Positions 25,926-35,010 of a DNA stretch of 64,000 nt are shown here, piece by piece. Position 1 is the first letter of the stretch, and every line of letters begins with the position of its first letter. A program made the position numbers and the translations under genes. The notes under the pieces were generated by a model, which was given only the letters and a program-made list of their open reading frames with translations, was not told the DNA's origin and ran no database searches. This DNA is from an uncultured Anaerolineae bacterium (GTDB lineage: Bacteria; Chloroflexota; Anaerolineae; J036; Brachytrichaceae), in contig CALGMA010000001.1 of the NCBI GenBank assembly GCA_937959265.1, positions 1 to 64,000 of the forward strand, in the 5' to 3' direction.

Positions 25926-27119
25926 GTGAAGATGTGCGTCATCGGCCCGACGTGGCCCTTTCGCGGAGGCATCGCTCACTACACCACGCTCCTGGTGAAG
26001 CACCTACGTGAGCGCCACACTGTGCGCTTCATCACCTACCTCAAGCAATACCCAAAGTGGCTCTACCCAGGCAATACCGCCATGGACCCCAGCCCGGATT
26101 CGAGTGTGCTGCGCATCGAATGCGATCGCCTGCTCACGCCTTGGAACCCGCTGACTTGGTGGAAGACCTATCGGCTCATCAAGAGCGATCAGCCCGACGT
26201 ACTGCTCTTGCAGTGGTGGACACCGTTCTTTTCGCCGATGCTGTTCTTCCTCACGCGCATGCTCAAGCACGAGTCGCACATCCGTGTCATCTTCTTGTGC
26301 CATCACCTCATCGCGCCGGATGGCGGCATCTTCGATTGGTTTCTGGCACGGCGCATTCTTTGGCGCGGCAACGGCTTCATCGTGATGAGCGAAGAGGATT
26401 TTGCACTGCTGCGCCGAGCGCTGCCGCGCGCGCGCATCAAGGGCACGACGCATCCTCCCTACGATATCTTTAGCCGCGCACCGATCCCGCGCGAACAAGC
26501 GCGCGCCAAGCTGGGGCTTTCGCCCAGCGCGCCGGTCGTGCTGTTCTTCGGCTTCGTCCGGCGTTACAAGGGGCTGCGCCATCTTCTGGAGGCCATGCGC
26601 AGCGTGCGCAACCGACTTCCGGATGCCAAGTTGCTCGTCGTGGGCGAATTCTGGGAAGACGAGCGGCTATACCGTGACCTCATTCGCCAGCTCGGCCTGC
26701 AAGACGCCGTTCAAATTTACAACCAATACATCCCAAACGACCAGATCACCGTATACTTCTCTGCGGCGGACGTGGTCGCGCTGCCTTACCTGGAAGCGAC
26801 GCAGAGTGGCGTGGCACAACTGGCCATCGGCTTCGAACGACCGATCATCGCAACCAACGTCGGCGGCATGGCCGAGGTCGTCCACCATGGTGAAACCGGC
26901 TTCGTGGTTCCTCCCGGCGATTCGCAAGCCCTGGCTATAGCTTTGATCGAGTTCTTCACTCGAAACATGGCAGAACCCTTCTCGCAGCGCATTCGCAAGG
27001 ATAAAGAGTCGGCTTCCTGGCTGCCGATGATCCAGTTGATCGAGGAGCTGGCACAACCTCTGCCGGCGGCACAAGCCGAAGCAGTCGCTGTTCGGCAGCC
27101 TTCGCCGCGCGTATTTTGA
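25926..27119 (+). CDS. glycosyltransferase family 4
   Basis: A 397-residue GT-B enzyme. The N-terminal MKMCVIGPTWPFRGGIAHYT is the donor-domain glycine loop, and the C-terminal domain has VLFFGFVRRYKGL and the Glu-containing motif LPYLEATQSGVAQLA. It probably adds one sugar to a lipid-linked glycan on the cytosolic face. GTG at 25926 is followed by an in-frame ATG two codons later; either may start it. It lies 7 bases after the membrane protein gene, so the genes are probably co-transcribed. Confidence 0.8.
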   Translation: MKMCVIGPTWPFRGGIAHYTTLLVKHLRERHTVRFITYLKQYPKWLYPGNTAMDPSPDSSVLRIECDRLLTPWNPLTWWKTYRLIKSDQPDVLLLQWWTPFFSPMLFFLTRMLKHESHIRVIFLCHHLIAPDGGIFDWFLARRILWRGNGFIVMSEEDFALLRRALPRARIKGTTHPPYDIFSRAPIPREQARAKLGLSPSAPVVLFFGFVRRYKGLRHLLEAMRSVRNRLPDAKLLVVGEFWEDERLYRDLIRQLGLQDAVQIYNQYIPNDQITVYFSAADVVALPYLEATQSGVAQLAIGFERPIIATNVGGMAEVVHHGETGFVVPPGDSQALAIALIEFFTRNMAEPFSQRIRKDKESASWLPMIQLIEELAQPLPAAQAEAVAVRQPSPRVF

Positions 27120-27134
27120 GCGACGCTCGCCGCC

Positions 27135-28328
27135 ATGCGCATCGCCCTGCTATGTACATCTGGGTTGGACAACGCCTCTCCCCGCGGGCGATTTTTACCA
27201 CTGGCGCGAGAGCTGGTTAGGCAGGGCCACCAACCGCATCTGCTCTTGCTGCATCCAACCTTCGACCGGCTGGAGCCAGACGAGCGCGAATGCACTCACG
27301 ATGGGGTGCATGTCGCATATGTTGCCCAAATGCATGTTTATGGCCTGCCGGGCGAGCGGCGTTACTTCACTCTGCCGGAGTTGGCCCTGGTGTCACTTCG
27401 CGCTGCACATGCGTTATGGCGCACATGCATGCGTCTACACCCCGACATCATCCATGTGTGCAAGCCGCAGCCTATCAACGGGCTGGCCGGCTGGTTGGCG
27501 GCCCAGCAACTCCGGCGGCCTTTGTTTGTGGATTGTGACGACTACGAAGCCGAAGCCAACCGCACCCACAGCGCATTTCAACGCAAGATGCTCGTGTGGT
27601 GGGAAGATCGTTTGCCGTTGCACGCGCAAGGCGTGACCGTAAACACGCGCTTTCTGTTCGAGCGATATCGCGCGCTGGGCATTCCGCAGGTTCGGCTGCG
27701 CTACGTACCCAATGGCGCAGACGCACTGCCTGCAGACTTGCCGCCGCCACCCGCACTGGCTCATCTGGTTGGACAACCGATTGTGCTGTATGTGGGTACG
27801 CTCAACATCGCCTCACACGCAGTGGACTTGCTACTGGATGCCTTCGCCCGAGTCGAGCAAGAGATGCCGGCAGCGCAGCTTGTGATCGTCGGCGATGGTG
27901 ATGACCGCGACGCGCTCAAGGCCCACGCGAAACGACTGGCGCTGTGTAACGTTCACTGGCTCGGTCGCCTTTCGACAGATGAAGCGCGCCGGTGCTACGG
28001 CGCGGCGTGCTGCTCAGTAGATCCGGTGCGCGATACGCCGACGATGCGCGCACGATCGCCGCTCAAGATCGTCGAGAGCCTAGCCGCCGGCACACCGGTC
28101 GTGACCGGCGATGTGGGCGACCGACGCGAGGTGCTGGCCGATGGCAAGGCCGGCATGTTAGCACCCCCCGACGATGCGCAGGCATTGGCAAGCAACATCC
28201 TGGGTGTGTTGCGCAGCACCACACTGCGCGCCGAGCTACAAGCTGGCGCGCTGCGCCAACGCGAACACTATCGCTGGGATACGCTGGCTGCGGAGTGGTC
28301 TGGGATATACTCGGTCGCGACCGAGTGA
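27135..28328 (+). CDS. glycosyltransferase family 4
   Basis: A 397-residue GT-B enzyme with an N-terminal CTSGLDNASPRGRFLPLARE loop and C-terminal VLYVGTLNIASHAVDLLLD, VGDGDDRDAL and SPLKIVESLAAGTPVV, which holds the nucleotide-binding Glu. It lies 15 bases after the previous transferase in the same glycan operon. The donor and acceptor sugars cannot be told from the sequence. Confidence 0.8.
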   Translation: MRIALLCTSGLDNASPRGRFLPLARELVRQGHQPHLLLLHPTFDRLEPDERECTHDGVHVAYVAQMHVYGLPGERRYFTLPELALVSLRAAHALWRTCMRLHPDIIHVCKPQPINGLAGWLAAQQLRRPLFVDCDDYEAEANRTHSAFQRKMLVWWEDRLPLHAQGVTVNTRFLFERYRALGIPQVRLRYVPNGADALPADLPPPPALAHLVGQPIVLYVGTLNIASHAVDLLLDAFARVEQEMPAAQLVIVGDGDDRDALKAHAKRLALCNVHWLGRLSTDEARRCYGAACCSVDPVRDTPTMRARSPLKIVESLAAGTPVVTGDVGDRREVLADGKAGMLAPPDDAQALASNILGVLRSTTLRAELQAGALRQREHYRWDTLAAEWSGIYSVATE

Positions 28329-28350
28329 ATCGTCATTCCCTCCGTCCATC

Positions 28351-29649
28351 ATGACCGTTACAGAGCGCCTCAAGTCCTACCGAGACGCCTTCATCGTGTG
28401 GCGAACCGGTCAGCTCGGCAAGCATAACTCTCTCGTCGCCACTTTCGTGCGCGGCATCTTCGCCGCTATTTCCGGCACCACCCTGGCTTATCTGCTGGGC
28501 GCGATAACGACTGTGCTGGTCGCGCGCGAGCTAGGCGTGAACGGCTACGGTGAATATGCCACGATCATGGCCAGCCTGGGGTTGCTCTCCAACCTTCTCG
28601 GCCTCGGCCTGGATACCTGGTTGTTGGGCGAAGGTGCACGGCTGCCTCGCCAACTCAACACGCTGGCATGGCAAGTGCTGTTTCTGAAGGCAGCCGGCTC
28701 GTTAGCGATGTTGGGCATCTTGATGTGGAGCTGGCTAAGCGGCGGTGCCAACGCAGCCGTATTCATCATCGGCAGCCTCGGTGTCATTGCAGATGGCTTC
28801 TCACGCACAGGTTTCGCAATGCTGCGTGCACGTGCACAGAACGGGCGTGTGGCCATTTTGGAAGTCGCTGCTCCAGCACTACTACTGGCCGGCTTGTTTG
28901 CCCTCAAAGCCATCGGTTTCACCGTCGTCGCTTTGGTGACCGTGCAGCTTGTTTGCAACGCGATCGTCACCGCAGCCACTTTTGCCAACACCTTTGACGA
29001 GATCAAGCTACCCACACCTGCGCCATGGGGCGTGCTGCGCGAGGGATGGATCTTCATTGCATCCGACGTTGTGGCCAATATCTACTCACTCGTCGGTATC
29101 ACAGCAGTGGGATGGTTCGCTGGCACAATGGCAGCAGGGTTATACAAACCTGCTCACACAGCCATCTCACTCACCTACGTCGTCCCGAACCTCATCTTCT
29201 GGGTAGGGCTGCCGTTGCTCAACCGCGCAACGACCCACTCGGTCTATCGTCGCGTTGCCGGGACGATGCTGGCTAGCGCTACGTTGTACGGCTTGTGCAT
29301 ACTGATGGGCATCTGGTGGATCGGCGAGCCGGCGCTGCGCTTGATCTATGGCGAAACTTTCCTCCCCTCCCTACCCTACGTCCAGGGGATGAGCCTGATT
29401 CCACTGATGAAATCCATCAGCTTCGTCTGCGCAGCAGTCATGCTCTCGCAAAAACGCCAGCGATTGCGATTGGGATTGCAAAGCATCGTCGCGCTCTTCA
29501 GCGTTGCTGGCGCGTTTGTAGTGATACCAAATGCCGGCGCCATGGGTGCAACATGGCTACAAGTCTTTATCGAAGCAGTGCTGCTAGCGCTCTATGCTGC
29601 AGGCGCAATCTGGTCGCTCCACAAAAGGTATGCACAAGAGAGGCCATGA
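28351..29649 (+). CDS. polysaccharide flippase, Wzx/MATE-like
   Basis: A 432-residue membrane protein with about 12 hydrophobic segments, the first at residues 28-50. The N-terminal GTTLAYLLGAITTVLVAREL and YGEYATIMASLGLL patterns are typical of the oligosaccharide flippase (RfbX/Wzx) family, which moves undecaprenyl-linked repeat units across the membrane. The ATG at 28351 is used; the open frame upstream overlaps the preceding gene. Its stop overlaps the next start (ATGA), so the two are coupled. No polymerase (Wzy) is obvious unless it is the 23915 protein. Confidence 0.82.
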   Translation: MTVTERLKSYRDAFIVWRTGQLGKHNSLVATFVRGIFAAISGTTLAYLLGAITTVLVARELGVNGYGEYATIMASLGLLSNLLGLGLDTWLLGEGARLPRQLNTLAWQVLFLKAAGSLAMLGILMWSWLSGGANAAVFIIGSLGVIADGFSRTGFAMLRARAQNGRVAILEVAAPALLLAGLFALKAIGFTVVALVTVQLVCNAIVTAATFANTFDEIKLPTPAPWGVLREGWIFIASDVVANIYSLVGITAVGWFAGTMAAGLYKPAHTAISLTYVVPNLIFWVGLPLLNRATTHSVYRRVAGTMLASATLYGLCILMGIWWIGEPALRLIYGETFLPSLPYVQGMSLIPLMKSISFVCAAVMLSQKRQRLRLGLQSIVALFSVAGAFVVIPNAGAMGATWLQVFIEAVLLALYAAGAIWSLHKRYAQERP

Positions 29650-30926
29650 ATATCCTCGTCATCAATGTGCACTCGCTCACCAACACCGGTGATGCCGCAC
29701 TCACTTTAGAGATGCTGCGCCAGTTGAGACAACAATTTCCCGATAGCCGGATCACAATGGCAATGGACGATCCTGCATCGCTCGATGGCGATACGTACAT
29801 CATCGGTTCGATTTTGCGCTGGTGCAAAACGAGAGCCGCCGACGGCCGATCCGTTTGGCATGTGGGGAACCTTATCCGCTTCTTGCCGGCCAGCTTGCTC
29901 AGCCTGCTTGCCTTTCGCCTGTTCGGCAAGCGCTTCTTTCCTGGCATGACGCAAGCACAACGCGAGACGATCGAAGCTTATTTCAATGCGCGAATCGTCG
30001 TCAGCAAGCCTGGCGGATTTCTCTACACCAGCGGCGGCTTGGGGATGCCCTTCCTGCTGACCATTTACACCATCGCATTCGCCATCTTGTGCAACAAGCC
30101 ACACTACATGCTGCCCCAATCCATCGGCCCGATCACACGGCCGTGGCAGCGTTGGCTGACGCGTTGGGCGCTAAACCACTCGCGACTGACGATGATTCGC
30201 GAACCAGCCTCAGTGCGCGAGATGGTTGCAATTGGGGCCGATCACAACCGATGGGTTGCGGTGCCAGATTTGGCGTTTGGCTTCCCGCCGGCGCCGGCCG
30301 AGATCGCACGCGCATGGTTGGCCCAGCATGGAGTGAGCTGTGATACCGACCGGCCGTGCATCGGTGTGACGGCAATGAACTGGCGAGCACAAAACAGCGC
30401 CTTCAACCTGCAAAAGCAATACGAAGATGCGCTGTGTGGGGCGCTCTCGCGTTTTGCCGCAGCCTCCCATGCGCGATTGATCTTCTTTCCTCACGCAATC
30501 GGGCCAACCATTGAGCAAGACGACCGCGTCGTCGCCCGGCAAATTGCAGCGCGCCTGTCGGGTTGCGATGTGACACTGATCGAGGAACAAGCCTCGCCCG
30601 ATGTGATGAAAGCTGCCTTCGGGCAGATGGAGCTTTTCGTCGGCACGCGGATGCACTCAAACATCTTCGCCCTAAGCGGTGGCACGCCCGTCGTCGCCAT
30701 CGGCTATCTGCACAAAACCGAGGGCATCATGCGCATGCTCAACTTGGCGTCGTTCGTGATCGACATCCGGCATCTGACGGCAGACGCGCTGCTGGAGAAG
30801 ATCGAGCGCGCATGGCACACTCGCGCCACATTGCGTCAGAGCATTCGCACTGCCGTCGCCGAACTAGTCGAATCGGCCTCGTGCGCTACAGCTCTGATCG
30901 CAGACGATCTATCACGCCATGGATGA
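29646..30926 (+). CDS. polysaccharide pyruvyl transferase family protein
   Basis: A 426-residue protein of the CsaB/WcaK family, which puts ketal pyruvate on a glycan sugar using phosphoenolpyruvate. Family features are INVHSLTNTGDAALTLEML at the N-terminus, the MLPQSIGP segment and the late GTRMHSNIFALSGGTPVVA motif. Pyruvylated wall glycans are often the anchor for S-layer proteins, which fits a cell without LPS. It overlaps the flippase gene by 4 bases and the next transferase gene by 8. Confidence 0.85.
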   Translation: MNILVINVHSLTNTGDAALTLEMLRQLRQQFPDSRITMAMDDPASLDGDTYIIGSILRWCKTRAADGRSVWHVGNLIRFLPASLLSLLAFRLFGKRFFPGMTQAQRETIEAYFNARIVVSKPGGFLYTSGGLGMPFLLTIYTIAFAILCNKPHYMLPQSIGPITRPWQRWLTRWALNHSRLTMIREPASVREMVAIGADHNRWVAVPDLAFGFPPAPAEIARAWLAQHGVSCDTDRPCIGVTAMNWRAQNSAFNLQKQYEDALCGALSRFAAASHARLIFFPHAIGPTIEQDDRVVARQIAARLSGCDVTLIEEQASPDVMKAAFGQMELFVGTRMHSNIFALSGGTPVVAIGYLHKTEGIMRMLNLASFVIDIRHLTADALLEKIERAWHTRATLRQSIRTAVAELVESASCATALIADDLSRHG

Positions 30927-32106
30927 GGCGCTGAGCGTGCTGCACATCGTCGCCGGCTTCAGCTTGGAGACGTTGGGCGGCGTGGAACGCTATGCGTTCG
31001 ACCTGAGCAGTGCATTGGTGCGTCGAGGCTTACACGTAGGCATCGCCGGCATTTGGCAATTCGGCACGCCATACGAGGTTGACTGGGTGCAGCGACTGAA
31101 CGCTGCAGGAGTCGAAACGTTCGTCGGCTGCCCAAAGGATGAGCGAGTCCCGCTGCGCAACCTGATCGCGAGCATCGCACAACTGAAGCACCAGTTAACA
31201 GGACGGCGGTTCAAGATCATCCATAGCCAGCAAGAATTCGGCGATGTCGTAGCGTTAGCGCTGCGCCGCACAACGCAAGCTCGCTTGTTGGTGCGCTCGG
31301 TGCACAACGACATCGAATGGCGCGTGCGCCCGCTGCGACGATGGCTTCTATCGAACGCGCTATTCCCGCTGACGTTCGATGTAGAGTGCGGCATCACACC
31401 CGCGATCTCGACGCGCCTGGATCGGCGGCCCGTCGCTGCGTTGCTGGGGCATCGGGCAGTGCTCATTCCGAATGCCATAGACTTTTCGCGGTTCGTCAAT
31501 ATCCAGACCGACTGTGCAAGCGCGCGCCGTGCTTTGGGATGGCCAACAGACGCGTATATCGCGGGCAACGTCGGTCGCCTGACTGAACAAAAGGGGCAAA
31601 TCTATCTGATCGACGCAGTAGCGCGCTTGCGCGGACGGCTGCCGCACCTGCGCACATACATCATCGGCGAAGGCGAGTTGCGCACAGCGCTGCAATCGCG
31701 CATCGCGCAACTGAACTTACAAGACGTCGTCACGCTCACCGGTTCCCTCCCCAACATTGCCGACGCTTATAGGGCGATGGATGTATTCGTCTCCTCATCG
31801 CTGTGGGAAGGGTTACCGACGGTCATTCTGGAGGCGATGGCAATGCACACACCCGTCGTCGCCACGGATATCGAGGGAACACGCTACCTGATTCGTCACG
31901 AACACACAGGGCTGCTGGCGCCGCCGGCCGATCCAGATGCACTGGCCGATGCAATCCTGCGTGCAGCGTACGAAAGCGAACGCATCGGCGCAATGGCGCG
32001 AGTCGCATTCTCGTCTGCACAGGCATTCTCACTTGACCGCGTCGCCGAGCGACTCGAACAGCTCTACCGGCAGCGGCTCCGCTCAATGCAAGCGAACGAC
32101 ATGTAG
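30919..32106 (+). CDS. glycosyltransferase family 4
   Basis: A 395-residue GT-B enzyme with the donor-side loop LETLGGVERYAFDLSSAL and the C-terminal GNVGRLTEQKGQIYLIDAV, GEGELRTALQ and SLWEGLPTVILEAMAMHTPV motifs. It ends the plus-strand glycan operon. Its last 24 bases overlap the 3' end of a methyltransferase gene on the other strand. No terminator was found after it, so the convergent pair may interfere. Confidence 0.82.
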   Translation: MDEALSVLHIVAGFSLETLGGVERYAFDLSSALVRRGLHVGIAGIWQFGTPYEVDWVQRLNAAGVETFVGCPKDERVPLRNLIASIAQLKHQLTGRRFKIIHSQQEFGDVVALALRRTTQARLLVRSVHNDIEWRVRPLRRWLLSNALFPLTFDVECGITPAISTRLDRRPVAALLGHRAVLIPNAIDFSRFVNIQTDCASARRALGWPTDAYIAGNVGRLTEQKGQIYLIDAVARLRGRLPHLRTYIIGEGELRTALQSRIAQLNLQDVVTLTGSLPNIADAYRAMDVFVSSSLWEGLPTVILEAMAMHTPVVATDIEGTRYLIRHEHTGLLAPPADPDALADAILRAAYESERIGAMARVAFSSAQAFSLDRVAERLEQLYRQRLRSMQANDM

Positions 32107-32808
32107 CCGCGATCGCATCTCGAAGGCGAAGCGATCGCGCTTGTCGGCAAAGTAGCGATCCACCGCTTTTTTGCATCCTGAGTAGTCCGCATAGTCATCA
32201 ATGATCAGCGTGCCCCCGACAACCAGATGAGGTGCAATGCGCGTCAGACAAGTCCACACCGAGTCATGCCAGTCGCAATCTATGTGAGCCAGCGCAACCG
32301 GCTCGGCGACATACAGGGTGTCTTCATACAGCCCTTGCACGAGATGAATATTGGCACGCTCGAGCGGGAACCCGTGCCGTTCGAAGTTGCGCGTCACCCT
32401 CTCTCGCAGCTCGGTTTGATAACCATAGTAGGGATCGCCGCCGATGCCCGCCGAGCGCCCCATTCGGATCTCCTCATAGCGCGACCAGGCATCCCGTTCG
32501 TCATTAGGCGAGGGCGGAGGGATCATCCCAAACACGTCGTAAACGTAGAAGGGCCGGTCGGCACGCTTCGACGCGGCCAGCACGATGGCCGACCCGCCAA
32601 GCGCACATCCAGCCTCGATCAGTATGCCCGGCAGATTGTTGGCCTCGACGCGAGCGGCAGCTTCGTGCAAATCAAGCAACGCCGGCACGGTCAGATAGGT
32701 AAGGCGCTTACGCCGCACACGGAGTATGGCAGTAGCGATGTTGGGATCAGTAAGTGCTAATGCGCCCAGTTGGAGCGCCGCACGGAGTTGGAATCGGGGG
32801 CCTCGCAT
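32083..32808 (-). CDS. TylF/macrocin-type O-methyltransferase
   Basis: A SAM-dependent class I methyltransferase of about 241 residues. The SAM loop reads IEAGCALGGSAIVLA, followed by FYVYDVFGMIPPPS and the metal-site segment HIDCDWHDSVWTCL with IIDDYADYSGCKKAVD. It probably methylates a sugar hydroxyl of the nearby glycan. The frame stays open to a GTG at 32898, but that start lies inside the terminator of the upstream gene, so the ATG at 32808 is preferred; no Shine-Dalgarno is visible at either. It converges on the 30919 transferase gene. Confidence 0.75.
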   Translation of the reverse strand: MRGPRFQLRAALQLGALALTDPNIATAILRVRRKRLTYLTVPALLDLHEAAARVEANNLPGILIEAGCALGGSAIVLAASKRADRPFYVYDVFGMIPPPSPNDERDAWSRYEEIRMGRSAGIGGDPYYGYQTELRERVTRNFERHGFPLERANIHLVQGLYEDTLYVAEPVALAHIDCDWHDSVWTCLTRIAPHLVVGGTLIIDDYADYSGCKKAVDRYFADKRDRFAFEMRSRLHVVRLH

Positions 32809-32874
32809 CAGCACCAAGGATAAATCACGTGGAAATAGCGACGCCTCGAATTCACAACCGCCGAACAACAAATT

Positions 32875-32903
32875 GAGGAGTGCCTGCAAGCAGGACACTC
32901 CTC
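32875..32903 (-). terminator. strong terminator of the exported repeat protein gene
   Basis: GAGGAGTG-CCTGC (32875-32887) pairs with GCAGG-A-CACTCCTC (32890-32903): 13 bp with a single-base bulge and a 2-nt nominal loop. On the minus strand AATTTGTTGTTC follows, so it works in that direction. Confidence 0.8.
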
Positions 32904-32934
32904 ATCAAAACACTTCGTGCGACGTGCGGAAGGC

Positions 32935-34353
32935 TTAGGGGATGGGGATTCCCGTGTAGTCTTCACCTACGCCCGAGGCTCCGCCCGGATCGGACGACTG
33001 GATGCGCACCACAGCAACGAGCTGGCTGCCTGGCGGACCCTCGACGATGGCGCCGCCACCAAAGCTCCCATCGGCAGGGTAGAAGCCGAAGTCAGTGTCG
33101 CCACCCACCTGAGACCAGTTGACGCTCTGCTTTGCTCCGGTACCCAGCGGGCCAAGACTCTGAGTCTGCAGCGTAGTGCCGTTCTTGTCCACGTAGCGCA
33201 CAGTTACCGCACTTGCAGCCAAGGGGTCACCGATATTTTGGATCGCGATGAATGCACGCTGTCGTTGGGCGGCGTTATATATAGCCGTCGGCGTCCACCG
33301 GACATAGGGCAACGCCAGCTTCGCAGCACCGGTGCTGGCACCGATGAATGCAGATGAGACGCCCAAGCCGGATACTTTGCCGATCGCTACAATCGGCGCA
33401 CCGGAGCTGGTGATGATCGCCGAGCCATTGAAGTTAGCGCCCACAGCGCCGCACGTGGTGAAACTCTGCTTGGCACCCGGGTTGATTGTGGCTGTCTGCG
33501 TGCCGGCAGTGTTGTTGTTCAAGTCTTTGTAGGTCACCGTCACGTTCGCGGTTTGGCTATTGCTGGTGTTCTGCACCGCGTAGAACGAGTTATATCCGCC
33601 GAAAGCGTTGCATAGGGCCGACGGCATGTATACCGCGTTCGAACCACCAGTCACGCCTTCGAACGCCGACGCGGCCACACCACTAACCGACAACTCCATC
33701 ACCGAAGCGACGACTTTGCCGGTGGCCTCTATCGTAGCCGAACCGTTGAAGTTGTCGGGGATGCCGGTAAGCGTGCCCATGTCGTAGTAAATCGCGGAAT
33801 TGGGGGGAACGTTGTTCTTGGTGTCGGTCGTTACCAGCGCGCCACCTGCATCGGCGTTGAAGATTCTCAACGTGAAGTTGATCGGCGTGGATTCTGTATT
33901 CTGGATCGCAAAGCGCGACGTAGTGTCGAAACGGTTGCGCAGCACCGTCGCGAGCAGCACGTTGGTCGAGCCCTCTGCCAGACCGTTCGAGAGCGGGCGG
34001 TTGCGTACGAGCGTGCCGTCGCCAGTCGAGATCTGCACCATCGTTGCAGCAATCGGCTCATTGCTGGACAGAACGGCAGATCCTTTGAAGCCTGCCGGAA
34101 GCCCAGTCACATTCCCGGCAAAGAGGGAAGAGCTGGCGCCAGGTGCCAGGGTGTACGAGCCACCGTTGATCGCGGTGCCGCTGTTCTCGGCATAAAAGGT
34201 CACCACGACTGTGGCGGTCCCTGAACCAATATTCTGATAAGTTATGGACGTCGTAAATGAAGCCGTGTAGGCCGTGTCCGCTCGCGCAATGCCTAAGCTA
34301 CCGACTGCAACGGCAGAGGCGGCGAGAAGAGGAATTAATCTGTTTTTCTTCAT
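32935..34353 (-). CDS. exported protein made of four beta-sandwich-like repeats
   Basis: A 472-residue secreted protein, family unknown. A signal peptide (about 1-25, ending IARADTAY) is followed by four units of about 100-110 residues. Each has an aromatic-x-QN motif or its variant (ITYQNIGSG, FAIQNTEST, YAVQNTSNS, IAIQNIGDP), a Val/Thr-rich strand pair, a PGA/GTGAK turn and a closing GSA-type strand with PIVA- or PIAA-like residues. Asn, Thr and Ser are abundant. It is probably a cell-surface or S-layer-like component. The ATG at 34353 follows the Shine-Dalgarno AAGGAG by 9 bases. Its promoter diverges from that of a lipoprotein gene. Confidence 0.7.
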   Translation of the reverse strand: MKKNRLIPLLAASAVAVGSLGIARADTAYTASFTTSITYQNIGSGTATVVVTFYAENSGTAINGGSYTLAPGASSSLFAGNVTGLPAGFKGSAVLSSNEPIAATMVQISTGDGTLVRNRPLSNGLAEGSTNVLLATVLRNRFDTTSRFAIQNTESTPINFTLRIFNADAGGALVTTDTKNNVPPNSAIYYDMGTLTGIPDNFNGSATIEATGKVVASVMELSVSGVAASAFEGVTGGSNAVYMPSALCNAFGGYNSFYAVQNTSNSQTANVTVTYKDLNNNTAGTQTATINPGAKQSFTTCGAVGANFNGSAIITSSGAPIVAIGKVSGLGVSSAFIGASTGAAKLALPYVRWTPTAIYNAAQRQRAFIAIQNIGDPLAASAVTVRYVDKNGTTLQTQSLGPLGTGAKQSVNWSQVGGDTDFGFYPADGSFGGGAIVEGPPGSQLVAVVRIQSSDPGGASGVGEDYTGIPIP

Positions 34354-34397
34354 GGTCTCACACTCCTTAGCTCGGCGCATGTGCCAAACGTGCTCTG

Positions 34398-34426
34398 TGT
34401 ATAAGCGTCGGTTGCACAGTTCTCAA
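34398..34426 (-). promoter_or_regulatory. promoter of the exported repeat protein gene
   Basis: On the minus strand TTGAGA (34421-34426) and TATACA (34398-34403) are spaced by 17 bp, about 45 bases before the ATG. Confidence 0.65.
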
Positions 34427-34439
34427 TAGTCCAAATGTG

Positions 34440-34454
34440 TTAGACCAGGTCTAA
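34440..34454. promoter_or_regulatory. palindromic operator between divergent genes
   Basis: TTAGACC-A-GGTCTAA is a perfect 7-bp inverted repeat with one central base. It covers the expected -35 position of the rightward lipoprotein promoter and lies 14 bp upstream of the leftward -35. Its position suits a dimeric regulator acting on one or both genes. Confidence 0.6.
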
Positions 34455-34465
34455 ACGGACTGAAG

Positions 34466-34471
34466 TAAGAT
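34466..34471 (+). promoter_or_regulatory. -10 element of the lipoprotein gene
   Basis: TAAGAT ends 7 bases before the ATG at 34479, which predicts a leaderless transcript. The -35 position (about 34443-34448) is inside the palindrome and is not consensus, which would suit activation or repression by the protein that binds there. Confidence 0.45.
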
Positions 34472-34478
34472 TTAGCGC

Positions 34479-34964
34479 ATGTTTCGCGTGAAATTTTTGT
34501 CGCTATGTTTATCTCTCACTCTAATTATGACTCTTGCTTCGGCCTGCAGCAGCGCTCAGGTGACGCCTGTGCCGGATAGCACATCGCTCCAATCACCCCT
34601 ATCTTCGCCACTCGCTAGGCCAATGATCACTCCTGCGCAAGGTGTCGCTGCGGTCACTGGCGTGATCCTCTCGAAGGAAAGCGGCCAAGCGTTGAGCGGC
34701 ATATCCGTACATCTCGCGGAGGTGTTTCGGCAAGGCAACGAAGCCGCCTACATCTTAAACACTGCAACCAGCCCCAGCACGGTCACCGACCGGGCAGGTC
34801 AGTTCGCTATCTCAAATATCCCTCCTCGCGAGTACGTTATTGTCATTGGCGACCCAAGCGCTCGTTATGCCATTATCACCGAACCCGATGGAAGAGCGAA
34901 AGTGTGGAGCACGCAGCCGGGCAAGATACTCGACATAGGCATCCACAGTGTCACGCTCCAATAG
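34479..34964 (+). CDS. lipoprotein with carboxypeptidase-regulatory-like domain
   Basis: A 161-residue lipoprotein with a lipobox ASAC (Cys23) after a hydrophobic stretch. A Ser/Pro-rich linker (about 24-55) leads to a beta-sandwich of the carboxypeptidase-regulatory or CNA-B type, seen as VTGVILSKESGQALSGISVHL followed by VTDRAGQFAISNIPPREYVI. Such domains bind or present surface structures; the ligand is unknown. It diverges from the exported repeat protein gene across a shared palindrome, so the two may be regulated together. Confidence 0.65.
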   Translation: MFRVKFLSLCLSLTLIMTLASACSSAQVTPVPDSTSLQSPLSSPLARPMITPAQGVAAVTGVILSKESGQALSGISVHLAEVFRQGNEAAYILNTATSPSTVTDRAGQFAISNIPPREYVIVIGDPSARYAIITEPDGRAKVWSTQPGKILDIGIHSVTLQ

Positions 34965-34983
34965 AGAACGCCGGGTGTTATCG

Positions 34984-35010
34984 TAGGCACTCTGCTTGCC
35001 TAGCGATTTT
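34984..35010 (+). terminator. terminator of the lipoprotein gene
   Basis: TAGGCA (34984-34989) pairs with TGCCTA (34997-35002), followed by GCGATTTT. It overlaps the stop codon of the convergent epimerase gene. Confidence 0.5.

Noticed and set aside
32808-32898. GTG start at 32898 for the TylF-like gene
   Set aside because: It lies inside the strong terminator of the upstream gene, and the residues encoded there show no family similarity.
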